A stretch of 5,170 bases of DNA from Bacillota bacterium (GCA_023457355.1 JAEWLW010000027.1:1-5170), one strand, 5' to 3'. Counted from the stretch's first letter, positions 1 through 4,804 are shown. The notes: a model not told the origin generated them from the letters alone. Program-made: numbers and translations.

Positions 1-81
1 GCCACCGGGGCCGCCGCCGGGCCTGCCATCGGGCCTGCCGCCGGGCCTGCCGCCGGGTCTGCCACCGGGCCATCCGCCGGG
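1..81 (-). repeat. 12-bp in-frame tandem repeat encoding PGGR units
   Basis: Read on the minus strand, about seven imperfect 12-nt units follow each other, encoding PGGW, PGGR, PGGR, PGGR, PDGR, PGGG and PGG. The period stays in frame and the variants are mostly substitutions at the fourth residue or in wobble bases. The repeat continues beyond position 1, so its full copy number is unknown. Such tracts can change length by slippage or recombination. Confidence 0.85.
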
Positions 82-342
82 CCGCAGCCACGGGCCCGCG
101 GGCCAGAGCAGTGGGTTGTTCCAATAACTCCAGGGCTGCGTTATGAACAGGTAAGGAAACGTGATGTACCACGGAAAACGCTGATAAAGATAGGTGCTGA
201 CCGGTACCATAATAATCTGGCTGGGGACGATGGCCACCGGGGTCAGGCCGGGGTTGGCCGCCAGCAGCATGTCGGTTGTAACGCCAAAATTGCTGGCGAT
301 CACGTCGAGCGTGTCGCCGGGCTGAATAATATACTCAAACAA
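1..342 (-). CDS. LysM domain protein with Pro-Gly-Gly-Arg repeat tail, partial (C-terminus off the window)
   Basis: The 114 visible residues begin with one LysM domain at about residues 3-48. It has the family signature: a YIIQPGDTLDVIA opening, a Gly-Val turn, an AANPG centre and a closing IIMVPV strand. LysM domains bind N-acetylglucosamine polymers such as peptidoglycan, so a cell-wall, spore-coat or cortex location is likely, although no signal peptide is visible. Residues 51-86 are rich in aromatics and Pro (Trp, Tyr, Phe). From residue 88 the chain becomes a PGGR-type repeat that runs out of the window. The start is TTG at 342-340, chosen because GGAGGT (356-351) sits 8 nt upstream and the LysM fold begins at once; the only in-frame ATG nearby (Met25) would cut the domain. 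A LysM head with a low-complexity Gly/Pro tail resembles small spore-associated LysM proteins of Clostridia; that role is inference. Confidence 0.85.
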   Translation of the reverse strand, partial: MFEYIIQPGDTLDVIASNFGVTTDMLLAANPGLTPVAIVPSQIIMVPVSTYLYQRFPWYITFPYLFITQPWSYWNNPLLWPAGPWLRPGGWPGGRPGGRPGGRPDGRPGGGPGG

Positions 343-352
343 CTTATATCAC

Positions 353-372
353 CTCCATAGTATTATATGGAG
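353..372 (-). promoter_or_regulatory. Inverted repeat with a -10-like TATAAT upstream of the LysM gene
   Basis: CTCCATA (353-359) and TATGGAG (366-372) are a perfect 7-bp inverted repeat around GTATTA. On the minus strand the centre reads TATAAT (367-362), a consensus -10 box, but no good -35 lies 16-18 bp upstream. The left arm overlaps the ribosome binding site of the LysM gene (356-351). If this is the promoter, the leader would be only about 13 nt. It could instead be an operator or an RNA hairpin that hides the ribosome binding site. Confidence 0.35.
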
Positions 373-441
373 ATGGCGGCGCAAGTGTTTTTGTTTGCAG
401 GCAGTTTTAAGGCGCAGGCCGTGGGCGGTGCGGCACGGCAG

Positions 442-457
442 CAAGTTAATCAACTTG
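442..457. repeat. Short perfect inverted repeat between the DUF1275 and LysM genes
   Basis: CAAGTT (442-447) and AACTTG (452-457) flank a 4-nt AATC loop. A second weak GC stem, GCCGG/CCGGC, lies at 492-507. The 217-nt gap 343-559 shows no convincing gene; no T-tract follows either stem on the minus strand, so neither looks like a normal terminator for the DUF1275 gene. Confidence 0.3.
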
Positions 458-559
458 AGAACTTCGTGTTACTGCAAAGGGCTTCTTCTTTGCCGGAAAT
501 ACCCGGCGCACAAACAGCATACCGGTGCCTTTTTCCTTCAAGCCGCGCCGTTACAGCCG

Positions 560-1252
560 CTATTCGTCCTTTTTTCTAATTGCAAACAAGCCCTCATGCT
601 GTTCGAACGACAGCAGCGCAAACACAGCCGCCAGTACGGCGCAGGCAAAGAAGATGGCGTGAACCTGCCATACCCGGGTCAGTACCGCCCCGATGATGGC
701 CCCAAGCACAAAAAAGGCGATGACACCGTAATAGCGCAGGCTGTTTTGCAGGTCGGTGGGGTTTTTGGTGCGGCCGTAAACCCAAAGGCATTCCGAGGCG
801 CTGCGCAGGTTGCCGGTGCACATGGTGGTGGCGTAGGCGTTGCCGTACATTTTGCGAAAGCTTTGCACCTGAAGCGCGCAGACGAACGACACCAGCATGT
901 TGGCCAGCATGTCGCCGCTTTGGGGGATGAAGGCGATGGCGAACAGCACCAGCGCCTCGAACGCGAGAACCACCTGACGCCAGTGGAATTTATCGTGGTT
1001 ATGGCAACGCAGGCGGATGCCCTCGGCGGCAAACACGCCCGCCGCAAACGCGGCGATGGGCACGAGGTAATAGGCGCAGCCCGCCCAGTCGCCCCCGGCC
1101 AGACGCAGCCCCACCAGCACGATGTTGCCGGTTTGGGCGTTGGCAAAAACGCCGCCGCGGCAAAGGTAGGTGTAGGCGTCTAAAAAGCCGCCGACAACGG
1201 CGAGCAGTGCGCCGACCAAAAGCGTCTCGGCTATATTTTCGCGGCGTGTCAT
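560..1252 (-). CDS. DUF1275 / YoaK-family integral membrane protein
   Basis: This is a 230-aa polytopic membrane protein. Both hallmark blocks of the DUF1275 family are present: GGFLDAYTYL followed by FANAQTGNIVLVG (residues 21-48), and a second TGN block in TTMCTGNLRSASE (residues 142-154) that echoes the first. Hydrophobic spans lie at about 9-29, 55-78, 92-110, 113-129, 174-192 and 195-214, giving about six helices, and the C-terminus is charged (RKKDE). The family is widespread in bacteria but its substrate is not established, so transport is only a guess. The start is set at 1252 because GGAGG (1263-1259) lies 6 nt upstream; an adjacent ATG at 1255 is 3 nt away, and a longer reading from 1315 would run through the leader hairpin. 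Length matches the usual 200-250 aa. It is transcribed away from the phage block and is probably chromosomal rather than phage cargo. Confidence 0.9.
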   Translation of the reverse strand: MTRRENIAETLLVGALLAVVGGFLDAYTYLCRGGVFANAQTGNIVLVGLRLAGGDWAGCAYYLVPIAAFAAGVFAAEGIRLRCHNHDKFHWRQVVLAFEALVLFAIAFIPQSGDMLANMLVSFVCALQVQSFRKMYGNAYATTMCTGNLRSASECLWVYGRTKNPTDLQNSLRYYGVIAFFVLGAIIGAVLTRVWQVHAIFFACAVLAAVFALLSFEQHEGLFAIRKKDE

Positions 1253-1258
1253 CATTTT

Positions 1259-1263
1259 CCTCC
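1259..1263 (-). promoter_or_regulatory. Ribosome binding site deciding the DUF1275 start
   Basis: GGAGG on the minus strand lies 6 nt before ATG 1252 and 3 nt before ATG 1255. The spacing favours 1252, giving a protein that opens MTRREN. It argues against the ATG at 1315. Confidence 0.7.
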
Positions 1264-1270
1264 GTTCGTG

Positions 1271-1309
1271 CCGCCCGTCCGGCGCGGGAAGGTGTTGCCG
1301 GATGGCGGG
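1271..1309 (-). promoter_or_regulatory. GC-rich leader hairpin in the DUF1275 mRNA
   Basis: CCGCCCGTCCGGC (1271-1283) pairs with GCCGGATGGCGG (1297-1308). This gives two 5-6 bp GC stems around a small internal mismatch, with a 13-nt loop. The hairpin lies between the putative promoter and the ribosome binding site, and ends 7 nt upstream of GGAGG. It could modulate translation or stabilise the transcript. No known riboswitch class is recognised. Confidence 0.4.
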
Positions 1310-1342
1310 GTGCATCGTTAATGTGCATAAAATTTTAAGGCC

Positions 1343-1371
1343 ATTTTAGCATAAATTACAGAGGAAGAAAA
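1343..1371 (-). promoter_or_regulatory. Putative extended -10 promoter of the DUF1275 gene
   Basis: On the minus strand TGCTAAAAT gives an extended -10 (TG, one base, then TAAAAT at 1348-1343). A weak -35-like TTTTCT lies at 1371-1366, 17 bp upstream. The surroundings are AT-rich in a GC-rich window. Transcription would start near 1336, leaving a leader of about 85 nt that contains the hairpin. Confidence 0.5.
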
Positions 1372-1524
1372 GCGCACGGGCCGAAAATTGCGCGCCCGCG
1401 CCAAACTGACCATAGAAAGCCACATCGTTCCCATGATAGGATGTAGGTGTCAGAAATGGCACACGGCAAAAAGGGCGGATGCGCAGCGGTCGCAACCGTC
1501 CTTTTGTTGTGCAAAAATGCCTTT

Positions 1525-1547
1525 CGTGCGGGCGTTTAAACGGCACG
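1525..1547. repeat. Interrupted palindrome centred on CGTTTAAACG
   Basis: A perfect 10-bp palindrome, CGTTTAAACG (1533-1542), is flanked by CGTGC (1525-1529) and GCACG (1543-1547), with an unpaired GGG on the left side only. The size and symmetry suit a dimeric repressor operator or a recombinase site in a divergent region; this is inference. Confidence 0.35.
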
Positions 1548-1564
1548 ATCGCCGCGGCGCAGTT

Positions 1565-1599
1565 AGAGCCCGTATCCACAGGTGAAAAATACGGGTTCT
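1565..1599. repeat. Strong 11-bp hairpin upstream of the scaffold gene
   Basis: AGAGCCCGTAT (1565-1575) pairs with ATACGGGTTCT (1589-1599) over 11 bp, all Watson-Crick except one G-U, around a 13-nt loop. It is followed by TAAAATAAAAG rather than a clean T-tract, so it is not a typical terminator. It lies 33 nt before the scaffold ATG and could be a leader structure, an operator or a remnant of a junction site. Confidence 0.45.
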
Positions 1600-1631
1600 T
1601 AAAATAAAAGCCACGGCGGGAAAGGACAAAG

Positions 1632-2120
1632 ATGGAGCAACTGAAAAAACTGTTCGGCGAAAAATCACTGACCTACGCTGAGTTTGAAGCCGCGTTGCAG
1701 GGCTGCAAGGACTTAAAGCTCGCGAACCTGGCCGAGGGGCAGTATGTCGAAAAGGCGAAGCTTGCCCAGCTTGAGACGCAGCTGGCCGAGGCGAAGGCCG
1801 GGCGCGAGGCCGACGCCGCGGGCTTTGGCGCCCGGCTTGCCGCCCAGAAAAAGGATGCGGGCATCGCGCTGGCGCTGACCCAGGCGAAGGCCAAAAACCT
1901 CACAGCCGCCAAAGCGCTGCTCAGGCTCGACGAAATCGCGCTCGACGGCGACGCGCTCACCGGGCTGGAGGCGCAGCTGGAGACCGTTATGCGCGAGAAC
2001 CCGTTTCTGTTCGGCGCACAGCAGAACCCGCCGCCCCCGGCCAACGGCGGAGCGGGGTTTGTCTCGGGCGACCCGGCCAAATGGCGGCTGGAAGCGGGGC
2101 TGCCGGTTTCGGGGCAGTGA
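1632..2120 (+). CDS. Phage GP20-type scaffolding / minor structural protein
   Basis: This 162-aa protein matches the phage GP20 family, which acts as the internal scaffold during procapsid assembly. The opening MEQLKKLFGEKSLTYAEFEAAL and a Tyr-Val-Glu-Lys step (38-41) lead into an Ala/Glu/Lys-rich coiled coil at about 40-75. The typical C-terminal block follows: AKAKNLTAAKALLRLDEIAL (85-104), a GLEAQLETVM helix (111-120) and ENPFLF (122-127). A Pro/Gly linker, PPPPANGGAG, then leads to a short conserved-looking tail, GDPAKWRLEAGLP. Length fits the family (about 150-200 aa). The start has AAAGGA 5 nt upstream. It precedes the capsid gene, as GP20 genes normally do, but portal and head-morphogenesis genes that should lie before it are absent, and the gap to the capsid gene is unusually long. 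Confidence 0.85.
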   Translation: MEQLKKLFGEKSLTYAEFEAALQGCKDLKLANLAEGQYVEKAKLAQLETQLAEAKAGREADAAGFGARLAAQKKDAGIALALTQAKAKNLTAAKALLRLDEIALDGDALTGLEAQLETVMRENPFLFGAQQNPPPPANGGAGFVSGDPAKWRLEAGLPVSGQ

Positions 2121-2134
2121 CGGCGCTTGCCCCG
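2110..2134 (+). repeat. Hairpin across the scaffold stop codon
   Basis: CGGGGCA (2110-2116) and TGCCCCG (2128-2134) form a perfect 7-bp stem. A competing stem, CGGCGC/GCGCCG, lies at 2121-2144 and is followed only by GTTTAAAG. This could be a weak transcription stop or processing site after the scaffold gene; the T-tract is too poor to call a terminator. Confidence 0.3.
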
Positions 2135-2368
2135 TGCCGCGCCGGTTTAAAGAGGACGCGCCGCTTATCCCGAAGAACATATAGCCGTTTAACCTGAAAA
2201 TGGCCGGTTATTGCACCCTGTTTTCTGTGCAGCGGCGTTATCCTTCTTGAAGGGCGTCAACCCATCTGCGCCGTCTGCCTGCTGCACAAAAAAATATGTC
2301 TGCAAGCACAAGGCGGCTTTTCAAGTTAGCCGACTATACATCCACCCATGACGACAAAAGGAGAATGA
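2121..2368 (+). other. 248-bp non-coding gap between scaffold and capsid genes
   Basis: No gene is supported: stops are frequent in all frames and the longest methionine-started frame is about 16 codons without a ribosome binding site. The stretch is more AT-rich than its neighbours, with an A-run near 2288-2294. Small inverted repeats occur: CCTTC/GAAGG around 2243-2254, and ATAGCCG/CGGTTAT around 2180-2211. No clean sigma-70 promoter is visible; TATACA at 2335-2340 lacks a partner -35. AGGAG (2359-2363) at its end serves the capsid gene. Confidence 0.5.
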
Positions 2369-3310
2369 ATGATGAACACTTTTACTGAAAAGGCGACTAA
2401 GTTTTTAGAGATTCTCGACGAGGTTTACCGCCGCGGCGCCATCACCGCCCTGCTGGACGACGCGGCGCTGGCCAGCCAGTTTGCGGGGGCGAAGAGCATC
2501 AAGCTGCCCAAGATTGCCGTGGACGGCGCGGGCGACTACGACCGGGACAACGGCTACGCGCAGGGCGGGGTGGCCGCCTCGTTTGAGGAGCACACGCTCA
2601 AATACGACCGCGGCAGAAAGTTCCGCATTGACGTGCTCGACGACGACGAGGCCGCGTTTGCCCTCTACCGCCAGGTGGCGCTGCAATATCTGCGCACCCG
2701 TGAGATCCCCGAGATCGACGCCATCCGCTTCGCCGAAATTTTTGACGCCGCAGGCCGCGAAGGTTCCTTTGGCACCGTGGTGCAGGCCGACCTCGATTCC
2801 GCCGCCAGGCCGCTGGCGCTGTTTGACGCCGCCGAAAGGACGCTAAACGAGAACGAGGTGCCCGACGAGGGCCGCGTGCTGTTTTGCACCAACGATTTTT
2901 ACGCGCTGCTCAAATCCTCCGACGTGATTGCGCGCCGGTTGGATGTGGGGGCCAATTCCGGCGACCTCGACCGCCGCGTCGTGCTGCTCGACGGCATTAC
3001 GCCGGTTATCCGCGTGCCGCAGTCCCGCTTTATGACCCGAATCGCCCTGCTCGACGGCAGCAGCGAGGATCAGAAGGTGGGCGGCTATACCCCCATTCCG
3101 GGCACGAGCTGCGACATCAACTTTCTGTACGCCAACAAAAGCGCGCTGCACGGCGTCATCAAGCGCCGGTTTTCCAAAATTGTGGAGCCCGCGGCCAACC
3201 AGTCGGCCGACGCTTACGACATCTTCTACCGCGTGCATCACGACCTTATCGTCAAGGATAACGAGACGGCGGGCATTTACATCCACACCAAAGCCACCGC
3301 GCGCGCTTAA
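2369..3310 (+). CDS. Phage major capsid protein, HK97-fold type
   Basis: This 313-aa protein is the shell-forming capsid subunit. Residues 44-85 carry the pattern typical of Firmicutes phage major capsid proteins encoded after GP20: IKLPKIAVDGAGDYDRDNGY, a variable stretch, then LKYDRGRKFRIDVLDDDE. This corresponds to the E-loop leading into the spine helix. The middle (about 110-190) is helical and fits the peripheral domain; the block DGITPVIRVPQSRF (208-221) and the C-terminal FLYANKSAL...IKRRFSKIV region fit the axial domain. There is no N-terminal prohead-protease delta domain, consistent with the separate scaffold. Two adjacent ATGs (2369 and 2372) lie 5 and 8 nt after AGGAG; the first is used. 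Length is normal and there are no internal stops. An encapsulin is unlikely given the scaffold and connector neighbours. Confidence 0.9.
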   Translation: MMNTFTEKATKFLEILDEVYRRGAITALLDDAALASQFAGAKSIKLPKIAVDGAGDYDRDNGYAQGGVAASFEEHTLKYDRGRKFRIDVLDDDEAAFALYRQVALQYLRTREIPEIDAIRFAEIFDAAGREGSFGTVVQADLDSAARPLALFDAAERTLNENEVPDEGRVLFCTNDFYALLKSSDVIARRLDVGANSGDLDRRVVLLDGITPVIRVPQSRFMTRIALLDGSSEDQKVGGYTPIPGTSCDINFLYANKSALHGVIKRRFSKIVEPAANQSADAYDIFYRVHHDLIVKDNETAGIYIHTKATARA

Positions 3311-3326
3311 AGCGGGGGTGGGCGGT

Positions 3327-3488
3327 ATGACGTACATGAAAAACGGCGGGCTGATCCGCATGGTGGCCGACCGCGACCTGCCGCGCTTTGCGGCGATGGG
3401 CTTTGTGCCGCTGGCGGTGCCCGGCAAAAAGCCCGCGGCCAAATCTGCCGGAAAACCAAAGGAGGGCAAACCCCATGGCGGCGCGTGA
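3327..3488 (+). CDS. Small 53-aa phage protein between capsid and connector genes
   Basis: The protein begins MTYMKNGGLIRMVADRDLPRF and ends in a Lys/Pro/Ala-rich basic tail (GKKPAAKSAGKPKEGKPHGGA at 33-53). The first half fits the short proteins often encoded right after a phage capsid gene, which have a Val-x-x-x-x-Leu...Gly-Phe motif (here ADRDLPRFAAMGFVPL). Their function is unknown, and some are annotated near Rho-N/HeH-like modules. It starts 16 nt after the capsid stop with only a GGGGGTG ribosome binding site, so translational coupling is likely. Its last 14 nt overlap the connector gene, whose ribosome binding site lies inside it. It is real by position, spacing and overlap, not by strong homology. 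Confidence 0.65.
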   Translation: MTYMKNGGLIRMVADRDLPRFAAMGFVPLAVPGKKPAAKSAGKPKEGKPHGGA

Positions 3489-3810
3489 CGTGCGGACGTT
3501 AATCGCCGAGCTTTCGGCGCGGGAACTGATGGCCGGCGCGACGGAAACACAGGCCCTTTCCTGCGCCGAGCAGGCGCGGCTTCAGCTGGCGGCCTATTGC
3601 AACCTGCCCGAAGCGGCCCCGCTGCCGGACGGCCTGTTCTACGGTTGGCTGGCGCTGACGGGGGCGCTGCTTTCCTTGCGGGGCGACAGCGCCCCCGGGC
3701 GGGTGGTCAGCGTCTCGGAGGGGGACAGGACGGTGCAGTTTGCGCAGGAAAATACGGCGATGCCCCCGGCGTGCCGGGCGGTTGCCGACCGCTACCGGCG
3801 GCTGGGGTAG
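3475..3810 (+). CDS. Phage head-tail connector protein (gp6-like)
   Basis: This 111-aa protein has the layout of small phage connector proteins that form a ring under the portal. Helical segments lie at about 3-20 (MAARDVRTLIAELSARELM) and 25-41. They are followed by YCNLPE (41-46), a helix with LFYGWLALTGALLSLRG (54-70), and the loop GRVVSVSEGDRTVQFA (75-90). The CN(I/L)xE step and the V-x-S-(V/I)-x-E-G-D-x-(S/T)-V-x-F motif are characteristic of the family. The ATG at 3475 is chosen because AAAGGAGG (3458-3465) lies 9 nt before it; upstream in-frame codons would read out of frame through the small protein. It overlaps that gene by 14 nt, which supports coupling. A terminator-like hairpin follows its stop. 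Confidence 0.8.
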   Translation: MAARDVRTLIAELSARELMAGATETQALSCAEQARLQLAAYCNLPEAAPLPDGLFYGWLALTGALLSLRGDSAPGRVVSVSEGDRTVQFAQENTAMPPACRAVADRYRRLG

Positions 3811-3825
3811 CGGCAAAGGAATTGG

Positions 3826-3858
3826 GCCGGGCGGAAAAACCCGTCCGGCTTTGCTTTT
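3826..3858 (+). terminator. Intrinsic-terminator-like hairpin between connector and adaptor genes
   Basis: GCCGGGCGG (3826-3834) pairs with CCGTCCGGC (3841-3849) over 9 bp with one G-U, around a 6-nt AAAAAC loop. TTTGCTTTT (3850-3858) follows directly. This is a good Rho-independent terminator shape on the plus strand. It starts 15 nt after the connector stop and ends 5 nt before the adaptor ribosome binding site, so it would stop or attenuate transcription inside the head-neck block. Confidence 0.65.
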
Positions 3859-3863
3859 AAAAC

Positions 3864-3872
3864 AGGAGGTGA
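3864..3872 (+). promoter_or_regulatory. Ribosome binding site deciding the TTG start of the adaptor gene
   Basis: AGGAGGTGA is a near-perfect Shine-Dalgarno sequence 6 nt before TTG 3879. No in-frame ATG or GTG with a comparable site lies nearby, so the TTG start is well supported. Confidence 0.8.
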
Positions 3873-3878
3873 ACCGAT

Positions 3879-4253
3879 TTGGATATTCCGGGCGGTCGGG
3901 CGGCGCTTTCGGCGCTCTCCAGCCTTTATAACGACACCGCCGTCATCCGACGCAGCCGCGCCGACGCGGCGGCCAACAGCATGGTGACCGAAACGGTGTA
4001 TGACGGGGTACGCTGCCATCTTTCCAGCAGGAAGGGGCTGGGCGCGCGGCGCACGGCGTCCCTGAACCAGACGGCCGCGCAGGCACAGGCGGCGGTGGGT
4101 TACACGGTGTTCTTTGCCCCCGGCGTCGCGGTGAAGCCGGGCGATTTCATTACGGTGACCCATGCGGGACAGACAGTCAGCGGGCGCGCCGGGTTCGCCG
4201 ATTACGGCGCGCTGGGGGTTTCGGTTGCGCTGGACAGCACGGTGGTGGCCTGA
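3879..4253 (+). CDS. Phage head-tail adaptor / head-closure protein
   Basis: This 124-aa protein resembles phage head-tail joining proteins, which cap the connector ring and prepare it for tail docking. The features are a short N-terminal helix (AALSALSSLYNDTAVI, 8-23), then a strand with ETVYDGVRCHLSSRKG (38-53). A polar stretch follows (SLNQTAAQAQ, 61-70), then the beta-rich core YTVFFAPGVAVKPGDFITVT (75-94) with the VKPGD(F/K)I turn typical of the family, and a final pair of strands. The start is TTG at 3879, set by AGGAGGTGA. It is separated from the connector gene by 68 nt holding a terminator-like hairpin, and is followed 27 nt later by the tail terminator gene. Family assignment (head-tail joining versus Minor_capsid_1-like) is uncertain; the neck role follows from both fold pattern and position. 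Confidence 0.7.
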   Translation: MDIPGGRAALSALSSLYNDTAVIRRSRADAAANSMVTETVYDGVRCHLSSRKGLGARRTASLNQTAAQAQAAVGYTVFFAPGVAVKPGDFITVTHAGQTVSGRAGFADYGALGVSVALDSTVVA

Positions 4254-4280
4254 TGCGCAGGGCCGGGAGGAGAAGATAAA

Positions 4281-4772
4281 ATGGCGATTATTTATGATGC
4301 GGGGCTGCTGGCGCGGCGCGAGGCCCAAGCGCTGACCCCCGCGGATGTGTGCAAAATTGCGCTTTGCGGCGCCGTTGCCGAACAGCTGCCCGCCGCAACG
4401 GTCTATTCCTCCGCGCAGGCGCAGGGGGTGACGGCCCCGGCGGTGTTCGTGCGTTTCGGCAAGCTTTCAGCGCGCGAACGGTTGGGCGGCTTAGAGCAGG
4501 TGACTCTCGAGGCGCAGTGCCGCTACCTGCCGCTGGCGGCGGAGGACGACGGCGAAAACGAGACGGCCATGCAGGCCATGCTGGATGCGCTGCTGGCGCT
4601 TTGCGGCGGCGAAGCCGATTTTGGCACCCGAAACCGCACGGCCGAGCGAACCGAAACCGGCGCGGCAGCAAAGGGGGAGGTCCGGTTTGAGATCCGCCGC
4701 AAGGACGCCGCCGGGCTGGCCGAGGGCATGATGCAAAGGCTGGAACTGACGGCGCAGGGCTTTCCAGATTAA
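4281..4772 (+). CDS. Phage tail terminator / tail completion protein (DUF6838-like)
   Basis: This 163-aa protein fits the terminator family that caps the tail tube where it meets the head. An N-terminal helix (PADVCKIALCGAVAEQLP, 20-37) leads to a strand and loop, VYSSAQAQGVTAPAVFVRFG (41-60). There the Q-G-x-x-x-P-(A/C)-(V/F)-F pattern is typical of DUF6838-type terminators. Further strands follow (VTLEAQCRYLPL, 74-85), an acidic linker and a long helix (NETAMQAMLDALLALC, 93-108), and the closing strand GEVRFEIRRK (132-141). The ATG lies 8 nt after GGGAGGAG (4265-4272), a strong site. The gene normally comes just before tail sheath or tube genes; here no such gene follows and repeat DNA begins at its stop codon. 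The HK97-gp10 type gene often found just before it is also missing. Confidence 0.7.
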   Translation: MAIIYDAGLLARREAQALTPADVCKIALCGAVAEQLPAATVYSSAQAQGVTAPAVFVRFGKLSARERLGGLEQVTLEAQCRYLPLAAEDDGENETAMQAMLDALLALCGGEADFGTRNRTAERTETGAAAKGEVRFEIRRKDAAGLAEGMMQRLELTAQGFPD

Positions 4773-4782
4773 AGTTTTTGGT

Positions 4783-4804
4783 CAAGCTTTTTTCAAAAAG
4801 CTTG
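4783..4804. repeat. Near-perfect palindrome at the start of the repeat tract
   Basis: CAAGCTTTTT (4783-4792) and AAAAAGCTTG (4795-4804) form a 10-bp inverted repeat with a TC centre; in RNA a 9-bp stem with a 4-nt loop is more realistic. No T-tract follows on either strand, so it is not a standard terminator, although it could protect the 3' end of the transcript. Confidence 0.75.

Larger units (their letters stand above)
1372..1631. other. Divergent intergenic region between the DUF1275 gene and the phage block
   Basis: No convincing gene is found here; open frames on both strands lack ribosome binding sites and recognisable content. With the DUF1275 leader the full gene-free stretch is 1253-1631. 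Base composition is mixed, less GC-biased in third positions than the flanking genes. It holds two palindromes annotated separately and ends with AAAGGA (1621-1626), the ribosome binding site of the scaffold gene, 5 nt before its ATG. It must carry the left boundary of the phage block if that block was inserted here, but no obvious attachment site or integrase is seen. Confidence 0.5.

Noticed and set aside
1..81. Possible CRISPR array or intergenic tandem repeat
   Set aside because: The 12-nt period has no spacers and stays in frame with the LysM gene, so it is a coding repeat.
450..520. Small minus-strand peptide gene of about 24 codons starting with ATG near 519
   Set aside because: The upstream AGGAAAAAGG is too far from the ATG and the peptide is short and basic with no recognisable feature.
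395..1183. Long plus-strand open frame of 262 codons
   Set aside because: It lies antisense to the well-supported DUF1275 gene, has no ribosome binding site and shows no domain; it exists because of GC-rich codon use on the other strand.
1388..1585. Plus-strand 65-codon frame in the divergent region
   Set aside because: There is no ribosome binding site, the composition is random-looking (Arg, Cys, His) and it overlaps both palindromes.
2369..3310. Encapsulin nanocompartment instead of a phage capsid protein
   Set aside because: The preceding GP20 scaffold and following connector, adaptor and terminator genes, the E-loop pattern and the length fit a phage capsid; no cargo gene is next to it.
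2843..3550. Minus-strand open frame of 235 codons
   Set aside because: It is the reverse of the capsid and connector genes, with low-complexity content and no start signal.
3792..4328. Minus-strand open frame of 178 codons
   Set aside because: It is antisense to the adaptor gene and the terminator-like hairpin; it is Arg/Pro-rich noise with no ribosome binding site or motif.
4783..4804. Intrinsic terminator after the tail terminator gene
   Set aside because: The stem is AT-rich and followed by TGGGCC on the plus strand; no T-tract follows on either strand.
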